Position numbers and translations under genes: made by a program. A stretch of DNA of 64,000 nucleotides from NCBI RefSeq assembly GCF_051020985.1, contig NC_135000.1, positions 22,288,784 through 22,352,783 of the forward strand. Direction: 5' to 3'. Source of the DNA: Nomia melanderi (Eukaryota > Arthropoda > Insecta > Hymenoptera > Halictidae). Shown one piece after another: positions 32,116-46,721 of the stretch. The notes beneath the pieces were generated by a model. That model was not told the DNA's origin, searched no databases, and worked only from the letters and a program-made list of their open reading frames with translations. Positions within the stretch are counted from its first letter, which is position 1; every line of letters begins with the position of its first letter.

Positions 32116-34255
32116 CAACGAAATAAACGAAATCCTATCCTGCGCGGCGCTGGAACCCGAGGAACGTGTTTCGCTGCTGCGGGACCGGCTCTAACTCTGG
32201 ACCACTCGCGCGTCTCTCCGTCTTGCTCCTTTCATCGTGCTCTCGATCCTCCTCTGGATCTTTTTTCCCCGGATTCCGCGATCTCTATAGTTCGATAGAG
32301 TTCTCGGCTACTTTTTTTTGCTGGAATATAATTGGAGGTGAAGGAGACGCGGCTGCTCCTGGGTCCGGAGCACCGCGGGCCTGGAGGTTCGCTATTAACG
32401 ACGGGCCGAGGGGGAAGTCGAGGGCCCGAGAAACGATTTCAGGCAAACAGCGCGCTATCAAAGGAGCCTGTAATTCGGCTTACCACGCTGATAGGTAATT
32501 AACGTATCGATTCGACCGGCTTTCGATGCTACAGCAACGATCCGATCCGGGCTACCAGACCGTGGAGGGAAATGTAGCCATTGGGTATTGATTGGTAACG
32601 TTCGAACGTTTCGCCGTTCCGGGTGGAGATTGCTGCGACTTCCGGTTGTAATCTTTTAGGACCAGTGAAAGGAGTCTTGGAGTACGATCGAGGAATTGTG
32701 TTTTCTCTGGGTATTAATTGCAGTTGCGTCCTAACATGATTGTCTTAATCCCCCTTTTCGATCGCTTGGAAATCTGAGCAGATCCTTTGTGGGGATTCTG
32801 TAATTCTTATAGCTGGATATTTAGATGCTTAGTCATGTAGGTAGCTTGATTGAATAAAGGAGTTTTTGCTAGTAGTCACGTACTGTAGCTCCGCGAAGAA
32901 ACTATTGCAAATAAAAAAATTCCCATGTTTCAATTTTTATTTTATCACGTGGAGTATCTTCTCATATGTGAAAATCTTAATCGTCGATAACATTGCTAAT
33001 CGATTAAGGAATTGTTGTTCAAGAGTAGAAATTATAGGAATTGTTGAATAAGTTAATGAACAACGACAAATGATGACGTGAGAGAATTGCATAGAAAAGA
33101 CGAGTTAATTCACTTCCACGAGTTAAGCTCGGGACAGTTTGTTCTACACAATTTTGTCTTTTGAGACAATTTGTCACTCCGTCTTTTCTACCGCCATGCG
33201 GAGTCCATCTTCTTAAAAGCACCCATTGTATGTGAACGCTCAAACAACCGGAAGCGGTAAGGTTGATTAAACTCTGCTGAAGATACATGTAGAACACAAT
33301 GATCCAGAAATTCCGGTTTAAATTCTGTCGCCCGTAAATTCAACTTGCCGGCTAATAAAATCAAGTTGAAGAACGATATTCGCTATAAAACGTAGTATTA
33401 ATACTAAAACTTCCTCGATATTGACTAGTTCAGTTAAAGGAAAAAGCCAATTTTACGGACATACTAATTCAATCACAGTAAGAATCAATTCTGAAGAAAC
33501 TTTCCCACTAGCATCGAAATCATTATCTTTTCAAATATCTAGATTACCGTTGGCTATCTGTCATTCTATATGGTGCAGAAAACAGTAAAATATTCCCATA
33601 AAACCGATTCCCTGAAACCTATTCCCTAAAAGAATAATATAACTCAAATAAATTGCGAATCTACAATTCCGAATTCTATAGATTATTCCCTATAAATCAA
33701 ACGAAAGAAAAAAGTTTGCTACTACAATTTCAATTTCTATTCAAATTCACATTCTATCGTATTATACCTTACGAACTTCCGAAACACCTAACCATTCCAT
33801 GCCGAAACGTAAAGACAAACGAAAACATCGAAATCAATGAACTCAGAAAGATCCTCGAAATTTCCGAGCAGTGATGCGCACACGTAATCGCGTTGCACAA
33901 CAACGAGACCGCAATATTATTGTCGCGACAGGAAAATCGTGGACGGAGAGGAGGGCAGGGGTTGCACTCGGGGCTGTAATTCGTTGCCGCGCGAACGAGG
34001 CGCGGTTTCGAGCGGCGACGCCGGTTAAATATCGTTGATGAAGACGGTGGTGCGCACGGCGTTACGGTTTAATTAGTTAATAGCACCGGGACGGATGGAA
34101 GTTATCGAGGTTCGGGCCCGGCTCTCCTCGGAGGAACTGTCCCCGGTATTAAATCGCTTAAAGTAAATACTCGGATGAAACACGCCGCTTGGCACGTCGA
34201 GTATCGCGTGGGCGTGAGTGCCACGGTCGTGTCCTCGACGCGATGGAAGTATTAA

Positions 34256-34287
34256 AAAGAAGAAGAAGAAGAAGAAGAAGAAGAAGG
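34256..34287. repeat. (AAG)n microsatellite
   Basis: About ten AGA units, followed by further A/G-rich sequence to 34350. Confidence 0.95.
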
Positions 34288-36246
34288 ATAAGGAGGGGGA
34301 GGAGGAGAAGAAGGAAAGGAAAAAAAGAGCTAGAGGGAGGGAAAAAAGAAAATAAAAGAGAACAACCGTCAGAAGGATCCTCGAATCGCTAGAGGAAAGG
34401 CTAACCGAGTAGTCGGCTCGATTGCGAACGTGTAAGTAGCGCTAATTAAAGTAAGTGGCCGAACAGCGCTCTTCGCCGGCCCCCGGGAACACGTATATAA
34501 TATTAGCGACCGTGGTTTCGTCGAGAAAAAAATATAAAATGGCGTTAGGAGATCTCTAAGGTGACTATTAGTGGGTTCGCGTGAATCCGGATTGTGGAGT
34601 CCCATTGGAAGAAGGGTTGGAGTTCGGCAAACGGAAACATTGAAGAGATCTAGATGTGTATCCTCTTGATGTAACGAATTATATAATGAACTAATGATGC
34701 GTGATTTAAAGCTGCGATTTAAGGGATTGACGATATGACTGTTACCGATCAGAAGCTAGGATTCAGGAAAGTGAAAGGTTCAGGATATCTCGACACGAAT
34801 TTTCTGGTTTGCAATAAATTATACTACTTCGGGTTCCATAATGTGGCAAGCCACTTTTGCATCGAGATCAACGGTCCGCGTTTCAAGGCTGTTCGAGGTC
34901 ACGAGTGCGTAATGAAGTGATCTTGAGCGTACACGTCGCGTCGCGAGTTCTTGCAACGGATCCTCGAAAGGTTCAACCTTCAACTTGAGCATAATACGGC
35001 TTCAAGGTCACTGTGTAATCGTGTCGCGGCCTTGAACGATAAGTAGAACAGTGTGCTCGGAACGAGGAAGTTGTCGTTGGAAACGTACACCTCACCGATG
35101 ACTAAGCTGCCCGAGGAAACGATTTTCATTGATCTTCGAAGAGGATTTTTCGACCGAAGTTTTAGTGGCCGGGAATGATTAAGATACGAAGAATAATTAT
35201 GAACGATTAAGCTCGGGACGATGAAAGATATTTATTCGCGATGAACGTCCGCGCCGATCGGACAGAGAATTTATACGTCTTCCCTCCGTTATTTCGCGTC
35301 GCTGAAAACAGTTTGATTAATGAAACGCAAGGCATTGCAGGTAAAAGGGATCGCGCCGATAATCCCGTTCGATACCCGACGCCTTTGTGCATCGATCACC
35401 GTATTATTAATCGACCGCGACCTGATCCACCATGATCCTGTTCCTTTAAACCCGTACCCGCGACTCGATTCGGTCACAAAACAATCAACTAAATCACCGG
35501 GGTTTTTATACTCGCTCTCCGCGCGAAAAACCGCCGATACAATGACCGGCGAATACAATTCGAATGGTTTCTTATCGGTTCATCTTCGCGCAAATTCGAT
35601 TTTCTATTCAGAGTTTTCTAAAACGAGAATCATATGAATCATTAAGCTTTGTGTCGAAGGTTTCCGAAGAGACAATAACCTGAGAATCGATATTTCATCA
35701 GATTTGCATTTTCAGTGTATATATTAAATCCTCGGTATACTTTTCGTTATACTGCAAATGTTTACGATGATCTACAATTTTGTATGTAGATTCACAGAAA
35801 CGCAGTTTTAATAGAATTTCATTTTCCACGCCACGGATAACTATTACATCGGAAGTAATCAAGACAAGAATTTAAAACTTTCAAAACTTCTCTCACGCGT
35901 CGAAGTCTTAAATACTATAAAACAAGAAACCCACGTATCAACTTTTCGATATACGAACAATTAAATTATCTGCAGCATTCGATTTTAGATATCAAAGCTC
36001 AAACCCGCCGCTGAAGCTTCATTCATCCACAAAGGATTAATGTATCGTAGCATCAAATATTAAAAAAAAAAAGTAGTAGAACCAGGGAAGAAATGAAAGC
36101 ATAGATATAATCCTTCAGCGTTTAAGATCTTCTCGAAACGAATATTCCGTATCCTCTCGTTCCCTTACTTGCCAAAGGAAAATTAAAAACAGACGAAAAA
36201 AGTGGAGCAAATAAATAGATGGAGAGAAATGAAAAAATTTGCTTAC

Positions 36247-36397
36247 CGCCGAAGAGGGCCGTCGGATCGAGCAACGGATTGGCCTGGTCCGCCTGGAGTT
36301 TCTCGGAGGCGGAGGTGGCGCCCGGAGTCGCCGTGGCCGCCGCTTCACCTCCGCCACCTCCGCCGCCTCCGCCCGATGCGGAGTTCTCCTTCTCCAT
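36247..36397 (-). CDS. tou: toutatis/BAZ2-like, first coding exon (start codon)
   Basis: This exon carries the start codon and the first 50 codons of the tou/BAZ2-like protein. The ATG at 36397-36395 has a strong context (GGC before it, G after it). It is the first Met after an in-frame TAA lying about 45 nt upstream. The peptide starts MEKENSASG, continues through nine glycines and an Ala/Thr-rich stretch, and ends NPLLDPTALFG. It ends at a GT donor (GGCG|GTAAGC) in phase 1, which matches the phase of the exon at 11730. A CAG acceptor precedes GGGACTGGC-ATG at 36406, so the ATG exon is itself spliced to an untranslated upstream exon that I could not locate. The Gly and Ala/Pro codons lie in a GC-rich CCGCCT/CTCCGC repeat. 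The assignment to tou rests on phase continuity and strand, because this N-terminus has no recognisable domain. Confidence 0.75.
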
Positions 36398-36406
36398 GCC
36401 AGTCCC
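36398..36406 (-). other. tou: 5'-UTR segment upstream of the tou ATG
   Basis: Nine bases (GGGACTGGC) lie between a GTTTTCAG acceptor and the ATG. They imply an upstream untranslated exon. An in-frame stop upstream of the acceptor means the start is unaffected even if the region is not spliced. Confidence 0.65.
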
Positions 36407-37966
36407 CTGAAAACGTGCATCAGCGTTTCGTTAGAGCCGTTAACTTCGTACACCGCGGCGAAACGGTTTCGTTTTAAATGGCAGCCGAAACGGAGGCAGA
36501 GAGCGAGGAACACGGAGAGAAAAAGAAAGAGAGGGAGGAAGGGGACGAAAGACGGGGATGGAACCGTGGACGGTGGCGGTTCAACATTTTTGCCGGGAAA
36601 ACTGATGGTAGCTCGTGATCAGGGAGGAGGAACTCCATGGGAAAAAGGAAACGGTGCAGCTGACTGCTGTGAATTTTTTCCTCGAGGTTCCGGAGACCGG
36701 CGCTGAGTTACGATTGCGGATATTAACCCCCTGTAACGCGGCGTGACTCTTCGGGATTATGTATTCGCATGCGTATTGTGTGGAAAGTTTATTTCGATGA
36801 TTTCGAGTTCGCTTCTTGTCGATGTTTGTAATGGAATTTGAATTCATCGATGAACATTGGGTTCGTTATTAGAATTTGTTAAATCTTTATGAGGTTGGTA
36901 GGTAATTGGGAGTACGAAGGAAATTTGAATTGATAATTGTTTCGGTGAATATGGTTTTCTAGGGACTAAGGAAGATTAATTTATCGATTCTTATCATGAA
37001 CGAAATTTTTGCTCGTTTCATCTGGAAGCTTTGGAGAAAGGAGTAGGAAATAGTTATTAAATCTATCTTTTTTTGATTGATGAATGAAATTGTGGGAATT
37101 CAGAATCTTTAGAGCTAGGTTGTTAGATATTCTTATAGGAGTCAAAATGATTTGTCGATAGCAATAAGATGCGATTAGCGTAATGATTGGCAGAATTAGC
37201 GATCAGCTATTTTCTAATTTACTCTGAGTACAATCATTATAATCGTAATATTGCTCGATTGTATGGTATTGATAATTAAGTATATAAAAGACAAGCATGA
37301 AGTTTATGTGGCACGGAAAGGGGTTCGCAGAGAAACGAAGACAGGCCAAAGAAAAGGGGTGCCAGCGATTTTTGTCGTGGAAACTGATTGGAGGTCGTGA
37401 CAGGGAGGAACTGGAAAAACGAAATGGCGGAACTGACCAGCGAGAAGCTTTTTTCCTGGGGTTGCGACGATTGAAGATCGGTAGATCGGGGAGGGTGAGT
37501 TATTTGCCCAGAAACGCGGCGACATATTTCCTGGACGGTAACGACCTATACGAATGACCTGCCTTACGATCGAACAATTACAAGAAAACTACAAAAATGA
37601 ATCCCCCGCTTACAGCGAGCGGGCACGTTACATAAATTTACAGAGCCACCGAAAACTTTCCTCCTAAATTTAAGCATAATCCGCTCGCATCACGGAACCC
37701 AACGAACCGTGAACTTCTTTCCATTGCTTCGCTCATAATAAGCCATGATTCGAGCCTTCCACGGCTCTCATCGGACCTTGAACTTTCTACGCGACATTTT
37801 AACCGTTCGAGAGGACGTGAAATTCTGGAAATCACTCGAAATCCGAGAAATTACTTCGATTGAACTTCTTATACGACATTATAAAAATATTTGAGAAATA
37901 ACAAGAAATATATTAATCAGTAAACTGCATGTGCATTATAGTTTCTCCCAAACCAAAACAACACGA

Positions 37967-38011
37967 ACAAGTATAACACAAAAACAAAACAAACAAGTAC
38001 AACACAAAAAC
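37967..38011. repeat. 25-bp direct repeat, two copies
   Basis: AACAAGTATAACACAAAAAC and AACAAGTACAACACAAAAAC start 25 bp apart, differing by one base. Confidence 0.85.
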
Positions 38012-41000
38012 ATTATTAATTGCTAGATCAATATATTAATAGATTATAAACATACAAATCCATTTACGGTTTCCCCGAATCCGCAAGACATTAAAACAAA
38101 TACTTCAATCAAGTGTAACGGTACAAGCGCGTACCACTAAAAACGCAATAAAACCCCTAACACGCGAGACCAAACTCTATCATACTTTCCTCGTGAAATC
38201 GCCCTCTAAAGTCCGCGCAAACATCCGGTTCGTCATAGTAATTACGTAAACGGAGGAAAATCTCGTTACCGCGGCGGTATACGCGCAAAAAAGGAAACGG
38301 TGGAACCGTTTCCCCGATAAATATCGGTTCCCAGAAAAGAGCTGCGACGGGTTTAGGGAAAAACATCGCAGCAGGAGAAGGGGAAGCATTGTCTGCGCAA
38401 CGTCTGGATTCCAGTTAATTATGTTAATACGTCGACGCAGTTGTCTCGAGACCCGCTCTCCCCTCGCGCGGCAGCTACGTCCTCGGTGTGACGGCGGTGG
38501 GAGCGAAGGATGGACGGACGCGTAAAGAAGAAAGGAGGAAAGAGAGGCGGGGAGAAAAATCCACGTTAATATTTCAGTCACGCGCATACGTAAGCGCGTC
38601 GGTGTCTCGCATGTTCATTCGATGACTGTTTGCCAGCCGAAGAAAGGCTTCCTCGAGCGCTTTAAATAAAGGCCGTTCTCCCCTCCCGCGTTATTCCCCT
38701 CCAGCGCTTCGATCAGCTGACTGCCGGCACACCCCTACCGCGGCCTGCCCAGCTGTTGTATAAATATACATGGTTGTAACGTTGACTCAGGTTAGGCTGG
38801 TGCTAGGCTAGACACCGTTTCACACAGCCACCGGAGCACCGTTATTATCATACACCGTGTAACACTGTGTCGGATAACCACGGTTACGTCGTGCGCACCG
38901 CTCAACCCTTCCGTCTCGTATATAATAACAAGTGAGTTGCTCACGGTGGAAATCTCTCCTCGATATTCATGATTTGATACTAGCATATTGGTATATAGAT
39001 GGTAATACCCGTTTGGGATTTCTTGTTTTATTAATATAAGAAAGGATATAGGTGTTTTACTGAAAGATTATTAAGCAGATCGATTTACGGTCGTGGATTC
39101 TAAGCTGTGAGACTATTGAAAATTTGACAAGTGCATTGACACGGATTGTAGAAAGAAATATTAATCACTTGGGCAATTCAACTGTTCTACATTAGAGATA
39201 CTATCAGACGGAAGATCAATCTTTAAAGCGAATGTGCGGTTGCGACGAAGTTTGTTTTATTGCGAACTGGTAAGAATGAAGTAATCTTAATGAAAGTTTT
39301 ATGAAAGGAATATCGAGGCAAAGGATTAATGCGTTGCAACGAATCGGGTAACTGTTGATATAGTACTCGGAGCGTTGAGTCTAATACGAACTATGAAATC
39401 AAATGCAGAATTAAACCGAGAATTCGGCTCTTATTGTGAATATACTAGTTCCGAGGTAATAAACGACGACACAATTCGCTATTCAACAACGATAAAACTG
39501 TTGTCCGGTGAAACAATGCGAAGCGCCTGGAATGAACGGTACGACTCAATAAGCGGTGATTCAAAAAAGTCAATAAAAAATCCGGAATGGAATTCTGTCA
39601 CACCAGACTGCACTTAAAAGAATATTAATTCAAAGAATGCTCCGGATTCCTCCGATTTAATACGAGTGGCTAACTCGACAATCTATTACGGACCAATCCT
39701 ACTTGCAAACGTTCAATCGCAAACATCCGATTGTACCTGTATCGTCCATTTTACCGAACATCCCTTTGAAAAGTCCGCCACCCTAACACCATCATCCTAT
39801 CAACGAAACAAAACAAGCTAACAATATCAATTCAAACCTTCATCACGAATCTCTCCGAACCCAACGGAACAAAAACCGCAACGAATCCAAAGGCCAGATA
39901 AACAAAGCAACATACAAATGTTCCTCAACACCCGACTACCATGAACCCTAAATTTTCCATATTCGAAAATCGGCAAACCAATTTACCCGAGTCGAACACG
40001 CTCTCCGCTATCCAAGGGGACAATAGACTCTGCTAGAACCCGAATACCAATTATAACCAAATCCAAACATTCACGATGATTCGCAACATCGACGCGCACC
40101 TATGGACGGCGGGGTAACAAGTGCCGCGATACTTTCGGAATACCGTTCCGGCCGCAGCGAGACGAGGGCGATCCGGCGGCGATGGCCGGTCGCTAAAAAT
40201 TCGCCGCTCACAATCCCAATGTTCCCCGGATACTCGGCTCCATGCGGGGAATACCAAAGTCCCCGAGTACGAGCGTCGAATTCCCCGGTATACACGGGAA
40301 TATACGTACACCGAAAGGGGAGTAGTGGGGGGGAGGGAGCAGAAGAGGGTCCGTCGGGCTGGCTGGTCGGCGGACGGGGTGGGCGGCGGCGGTACCCGGT
40401 TTTCAGCCGCGCGAGCACTTCGGAGGTGCTCGTAAATTGCCGAACCGGGTAGAGACGACGAATAAGAAGGAAGACTCTCCTCGGTCAGCGGGAGAGAATC
40501 AACGTGGCTCCGCGTGACTGAGAGGAAACGAGAGACTGCGACGAGGGCGGAGAGAGAAAGAAGTAAAGAGGGTGGCTGAAAGAGAGAGACAGGGTGAAAG
40601 GGGCAGTGAATCGCGGGAGAGAGAGAGCGAGGAAGGCAGAGCGCGGCCCCGACCATCGATTTCTCGACCAGTGTTACGCTCCTTCGACCGGGAAAAACTT
40701 GCCGCTCGAGGATTCGCGGACACACGCCGAAAGAAAAATGGTAGCTGCGGAGATTACGCTGCCGCTCCCGTATCCGCGACGCGTGCGTACGGTCTCGTTC
40801 GACAACGTTGCACGGCTAACTTAATGTGTTCTTGATGAGGCCCGGAATTTTTGAGCATCGCTGCTACCTGAGAGAGTTGTATGGTTGGCGGGACGATTAA
40901 CTTTATGGGGCTGGTTTGGGAATATTCTTGTGGCGTTTAGAATGTATGGATGGAGGGAGTAGAGACGGAAGAGCGATTTAAATGGGAGCGAGTAAGAAGT

Positions 41001-44000
41001 TGAAGTTGGTATTTGTATGTTCGTTCGAGTGTTAGGAAAGAAGAATTAGGGGATAGAAAGGTGGATGATCGTCGTAGTATCTGTTTACTGTTAACAGATT
41101 TAAGTTTCTGGAAAGATTGTTGAAAGATTGAAGTTACTTCACTGTAGGTGGCTTGGAAGTACGGAGATATGCAAACGATGGTTCTTCCAATCGTTACGAT
41201 TCATTCAAATGATAAGGTAACATTCAGAAGTACAGTTAAGACTATTTACAAGATCATTATTGGCGACGTGTATCGATCGTCACTGTACAGTCGGAATAAA
41301 CGAAGACTCCGAAGATAAACTTCGAAGATTACAAGAAGCTCTCGAGTATAATCCACGTGGCCATTAACTTCATCATTCCTAAGATAAACTTGTAAGTTGA
41401 AGTAGCTGGCAGGATAGCGGTTTGCCAAACCGTGACGCTTCACAGTCGGCGCGCAGTGCGACCTGTGCATCCCGGCGACGTCCTTACCAACCGAATCAGA
41501 AAAAGCATACATCACTTGGCAGGAAGCACGTTAAACGGGAGACCCGGTAACCTACATCCACTCGGTTCCAAAACTGGTACCATTAACCCGCAGTTAAATC
41601 GAGTGTGTGGGAGGCGTTGCGCCTCTGGCAAACAACAATTGAATCGGCGTAAAGAAAATCGGGCAAGGTTGACGCGTCTCGAAAATAAAGAGATACCAAC
41701 GGGACGGGAAGCTAATAGATCGCTTTTCGTTTGATGCTCTTTCAACGTATTTCCAAGCGCTGTTTATAGAAAACTACACAAAAGACACAGGAATATCAGT
41801 ACATCAATGTTATAATTAAAATTTCGTAATGTTACATAAATTATTTGAACACGATTGTTATCTGTTTGTCAAGTTTCTTTTCTTGCATTAAGCATACAAC
41901 AACAATCACTGATGGTGTACAATAATAAATCAACAACATAATATAAACATATCCAGAAGCAATTAGGAAATACAAAGAAATTCTATTCTGAAGATCACAG
42001 AGAAATATATAAATTCCATGGAACACGCGAATCAACAGAAACAATTTCAGCGAAACGAAAAGTAACCGAGAAAAGTGAAAAATACGTCGGTCCAAGTTCC
42101 TCCACGCGAAACGGCGATTTCACGGGCGCGGACGCGTCGGGCTAATAAATAATAACGACACGAAAAATACCGCGAGAGCGTTAATGTGGTAAACAGCCGG
42201 TGGAAAAGGGAAAGAGTTGGCGGAGATTAACATTTCCATTGGAGCGGTTCGTCGGCGCGCATGAGAACGTGGTCGAATGGGCCGAAAAGAAAGATGGCGG
42301 CCGGCTCGCGGCGTCCGGGTCCGGCGTGTAACAATAACATGGAAATAGATGCGGGGCTGCGCCTCGTATATCTTGCTGAACATGCGGCGGCCTGGCCCTC
42401 TTCTTTTTCACCGGTGCATCGTGAAAAGTTTATCGGTTATTGCGGCGGGCGAGCATAGTGACCCAGACATCGCTATGAAAGTTTCCACCGCCGCCCGGCG
42501 CGTTGCAACGGCCAGGAAACTTCGCCATTTTATGATCGACTGTGCGCCGCGACGCCGATCGACGATCTTTGACCAGGCCGCGGGGGAATATCGATTCGAT
42601 CAGAGGTATATTACTTCTAGGGAAATTTCTCGGCCGGTGTTTTCTCTCCGCGGAGTTATCCGCTGGGTAAATTCTTCGACAGAACGATAGAGGAACGGGG
42701 AATAAAGTGGAACGTTAGGTCAAAGTTTCGAATTAATCCGGTGGAATTCGAGTTAATCCGATTGCAAATATTCTGGAAAATTTGCGACCACGAGGAGATT
42801 TCTTGCGTTTAATTGAATAGCGTCGATTATGCCGAGTTGTATCGGTGTTAGTAAGTTTGCTCGATAACGGAACGTGGAGTAATTTTTGGATATGATTTCG
42901 TTAAACTATCCAAAGTGTACCGCGATCTTACAAAAATTTACAATTTTAGTGTTTAGAAGAGTTTCTAACAAACTCGGCAATTATAGAGATGAAGTTAAAA
43001 TAAACCGGTGAAGTTTACGAAGCACCACGAGATGAGAAAGAAGTAGAAACGGGAAAATTCAGTTTAGGGACCTACTTCACAGAACTTCGTGGTTCTCGTA
43101 AAGAGTTCTTTGAAAAATAGTAGTACGAAGCGTAGTTTAAAAAAAAGCGGGAGAACATTACGGCTCTGAAGTTCAAACGGATCTCCCGTTGTTCCTCGAT
43201 ACGACAGTCTGTCGGGCAAAGTGGTCGAAAAATAAATTGCACGCGGATGAATAAACCCAGCGCTCGTTCCTCCACGGCAGGTGATTTCATTTCCGGGGAA
43301 AATTTTCTACGGGCGGCACGCAGGAACGCAACAAAAGCTCCTCGCACATCGCGACGCACAGAAAGTAGAAAGAGAGACCGGGGGGGGGGGAAAGAACGTT
43401 AAACAAAGCGAGTATTATTTACTGATCAACGTGTACGATAAACTACAACGCCAGTTATTTGCATAATCATTTATATTTTATTTGTAGATTTCAATCATTT
43501 AATCAGTACCGCGCGTGTCTCTCTGTTCCCGCGCTTCGTTCTCGAACCGAGCGGCGGTATGAAATAATTGTTTGCAAATGACGAACGAAACTGTGATCTA
43601 CCGCGAACCATTGTTTACAGTTCTCGCGAATATCGTGCTCGAACATGAAAAAAAGGTACACGTCCATTGAGCGTTTTTCTCGTTTCCACGTGTTCTCCTC
43701 CTGGCAATTAAAACATTCCGCGAAACATTTGTTCGATATCTTCAATTTACTATTTTTATATGTCTTTATACACGAACCCATTGTTCTCTAAATAACATAC
43801 AATTCTTATACACCGTTACATCACCGAATTGTAATTGACAATTTCAAGTTTAGAACAGTTCACGAATTCTCATTCCAATTCACATTGTCACTAGTTACGC
43901 TGTGTAGTCACTAGTCCAAATTTATTGCCAACCAAGCAAATAAGCGACTATCGATAGATCATACCTGTGAAAACAGGGGAATTAACATTTCCCTCGCATC

Positions 44001-46397
44001 ATTCCACTTTAATCACATCATTCGCACACTCGTGTTTCCATGACAAGCTTCATAATATCGCCACAAGCGTGCGCGAAGCGCAACGAGGCTTCGCTGAGAT
44101 CGAACGCGACGACGAACGAGATATACTTGTTATTTTATTTTCAACCGAGGACGAACGTGCAACTTCGAGATCCATCGATGAACAGGAAACACAAGCCGCG
44201 GGAAAGTCCGCGACGTGATCGTGCCATGCTAGCCACGTCCGTCGACTTCGATAAAACGCGAAACATTGGCCGGTTCCGGGTAACTTGAACATTTTCCGGC
44301 TATTCTGCGTCGAATCGTCCGTAAGCAAGCGTCTGGCCGGTAATTGACGGAGATAAAACGATATCTCCATCGTGTCGCGGTGCCACCGACGGCGGGCTGC
44401 TCGCGTAATTTCGCCGTCGGTGACGCGTCGTCTATAAAACTTGTTTCGCCGCGAGAAGGATGCGTCGTCGTTTTATTTCGATCGTGCGAGCCACGGATCC
44501 CGACTGCCCACGGCGACTCGACCGAGCATCGCCGCTGCGAAAGTATATTCCCGATGATAATCTTCGGAGAAATTTGCGATCGAACGAAACTGGATTCCTG
44601 AACGTCGACGAGCATTGTCCGTTTCACGACAGTTAGGATAATAATTCGCCAAGCGAGCAGTTTTTTCTTAACGATCGATCACTTTGGCATCTGACATTTG
44701 TAGCTCGTTTTCTAAACGCCTCTAATCAGCATCAATTAACACCGAAGTGATTTACTCGAGGAAACATGCAAATGAAGTTCGCCGCAGCGATCAGTTTTTT
44801 CATCTCGTAAACCATAGAAATTATTGAAATTCGGTTCGTGAAAATTCGTTTCCGTGTTTAAAAAGATGAAAAAGTATGATTGTGTAGTAAATATCTTAAT
44901 TGCATTGTTGCATAGAAATGTATGTATGTATCAGTAACTGAGAACCAGAAAGATATAAATTTGAAATTTAAAAAATTTCACTTTGCACCATAAGTGTTGC
45001 CTAACGCGTAATTCGTGTTTTTAAATGAAAGTATGATGAGGCATTATTTAAATTTGAAAAATCTCGACGTGGCTTGCGACGCGTCGTATCTTATGTAACG
45101 TTTCGCGGCACGTGTGCAACATGAGTCCAGCATTTCTCGTAATGCGGACGGAAAAAAGAGTGGCCGTTTAATAGTTAACGCGGAAGATATCGAGTGAGGA
45201 TGGTATAAACATATCCGGCACTCGAATGATCGTTCGGCCAGCGGAGGACGGTGACAGGTGTCAATTTCGGGACGCAAACGCTGTCGGGTAAAGTTACGTT
45301 TCCGCCATCGACGTTCAATTACCCAAGTCCGCGAGATCTTACCATTCCGTGGAAACGTTTGAAATATTCATACGAGTGCACGCGCGCGGATAAAACGAGT
45401 AAATCGACCGGGAGAAATGCACTGACGCTGCCTTGAGAGATCGTTTTCCGATAGATGATCGATTAACCGATCGGCGGGGTGAGCTGAGGGGCGGCCAGTT
45501 GAATCTTTCTGTTTAGCAGCTGAGCAGTCGAATCAATCGGAATTCATGATCCGTCTGGAACTGTCTTTGACCGGAAATTCTCTTAAGGCACGATTTTCCG
45601 TCTACAAGTTCGCTGCTAGAGGAGTTTCACCTTTAACCTATTAACCAGCCGATGTCTCGCACATAAATTCGCGACCTAACGTAAACTTTAATGTAATTTC
45701 TACTTTGATACTTTTTTTTTCTAATTTTGAAAAACAAATTTTAAACTGTCCCTCATCTAGGCGAGCAGTGTCACTGAAATCTGACAATCGAAAGACAAGT
45801 TTCAGTTTCCTAATTTGCACACTATGTTCTGAAAAACCTATTTCAAATGTGTTTCCTTCACTCCGTGAAATCTTTCACTCGCGAAGGAATCCAATTTACA
45901 CAGCCCACTACCTGGGAATTCAAGAAGAAAACTCCACATTCATCCACACCAAGCTCCCCATCTAACATGCAAAATCAATCCACACTCTCTCAAGCCATTA
46001 TCACTCGCTGAAACGATCCACAGTGCCATCGAAAAACGTCTAGAACCGCGTGCACCGACAAGCGACCGCGTATCAATCAATTTCCCCCTTAGCCGAAAGA
46101 AATAACAGCTTCCGGCGGCGGAGGTCTCGCAGGATCCTCGCGTCCGCGTCAATTATAACTAAGGGCTTGGCGTTTCCGACTTGGCGACGAACGCCGAACG
46201 AAAAATAAAGGAAACGGGAACCAGAGCAGAAGAAGAATCGGGATCAAAAGAAAGAACGAACGGAGGAAGGCGAACAGAGGGCGGGACAGAGAAAAGAATA
46301 CCGGCGAGTGAAACGAGCTACAGGACCCCGGCTGGGAGAGGATCTTGATGGTTTTCGCGGGAGAGCTGGTCGGACGGTTACGGGTCTCTCTTCGTGA

Positions 46398-46432
46398 CGT
46401 CGCGTCGCGTCGCGTCGCGTCGCGTCGCGTCG
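46398..46432. repeat. 5-bp tandem repeat (GTCGC)n
   Basis: About seven perfect GTCGC units directly left of a GA-rich region. Confidence 0.95.
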
Positions 46433-46661
46433 GTGTGCGTCCGAGGGACCTGGGCCAGGGGGTGGCGAAAGGGAGACGAACGACCGGTGGGTGGACGAGG
46501 ACGGCGAACCGTGGGATGCCTATCGTGGAAAGAGACGCGGGAAAACCGGGCTAAGGGGGACGACGAGGGGCGAGGTGTGCAGCGGAGAAGCGCGCGGGGT
46601 TGCGGGGGGTGAAAAAAGACAGGTACGTGTAGAAGGAGAAATATACAGCGAGGGAGGGAGT

Positions 46662-46719
<58 letters not shown>
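46662..46719. repeat. (GA)n microsatellite, longest in the window
   Basis: A (GA)n run of nearly 60 bp with one AAA interruption, within a purine-rich block (46200-46800). It is followed by a CT-rich block (46855-47010) on the same strand. Confidence 0.95.

Positions 46720-46721
<2 letters not shown>

Larger units (their letters stand above)
11731..36246. other. First coding intron of tou (~24.5 kb)
   Basis: The donor is at 36246-36245 (GGCG|GTAAGC) and the acceptor at 11732-11731 (ATTACAG|CG), both phase 1. I find no convincing gene inside. It contains TTAA-flanked elements (12396, 14619, 19531, 21645), a 39-bp minisatellite (13784), GA, AAG and CGT microsatellites, and long purine-rich stretches. 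CpG-rich islands near 15.2, 18.2, 22.3, 24.2, 25.4, 26.7, 27.7 and 29.7-32.4 kb produce many overlapping spurious frames. Confidence 0.65.

Noticed and set aside
36115..36513. 132-codon minus-strand frame overlapping tou exon 1
   Set aside because: Alternative frame through the same Gly/Pro-rich repeat. The frame used has the Kozak start, donor phase and in-frame upstream stop.
40051..40725. 224-codon minus-strand frame
   Set aside because: GC-rich and Ser/Pro/Leu/Arg-rich with no recognisable family and overlapping long frames in other phases.
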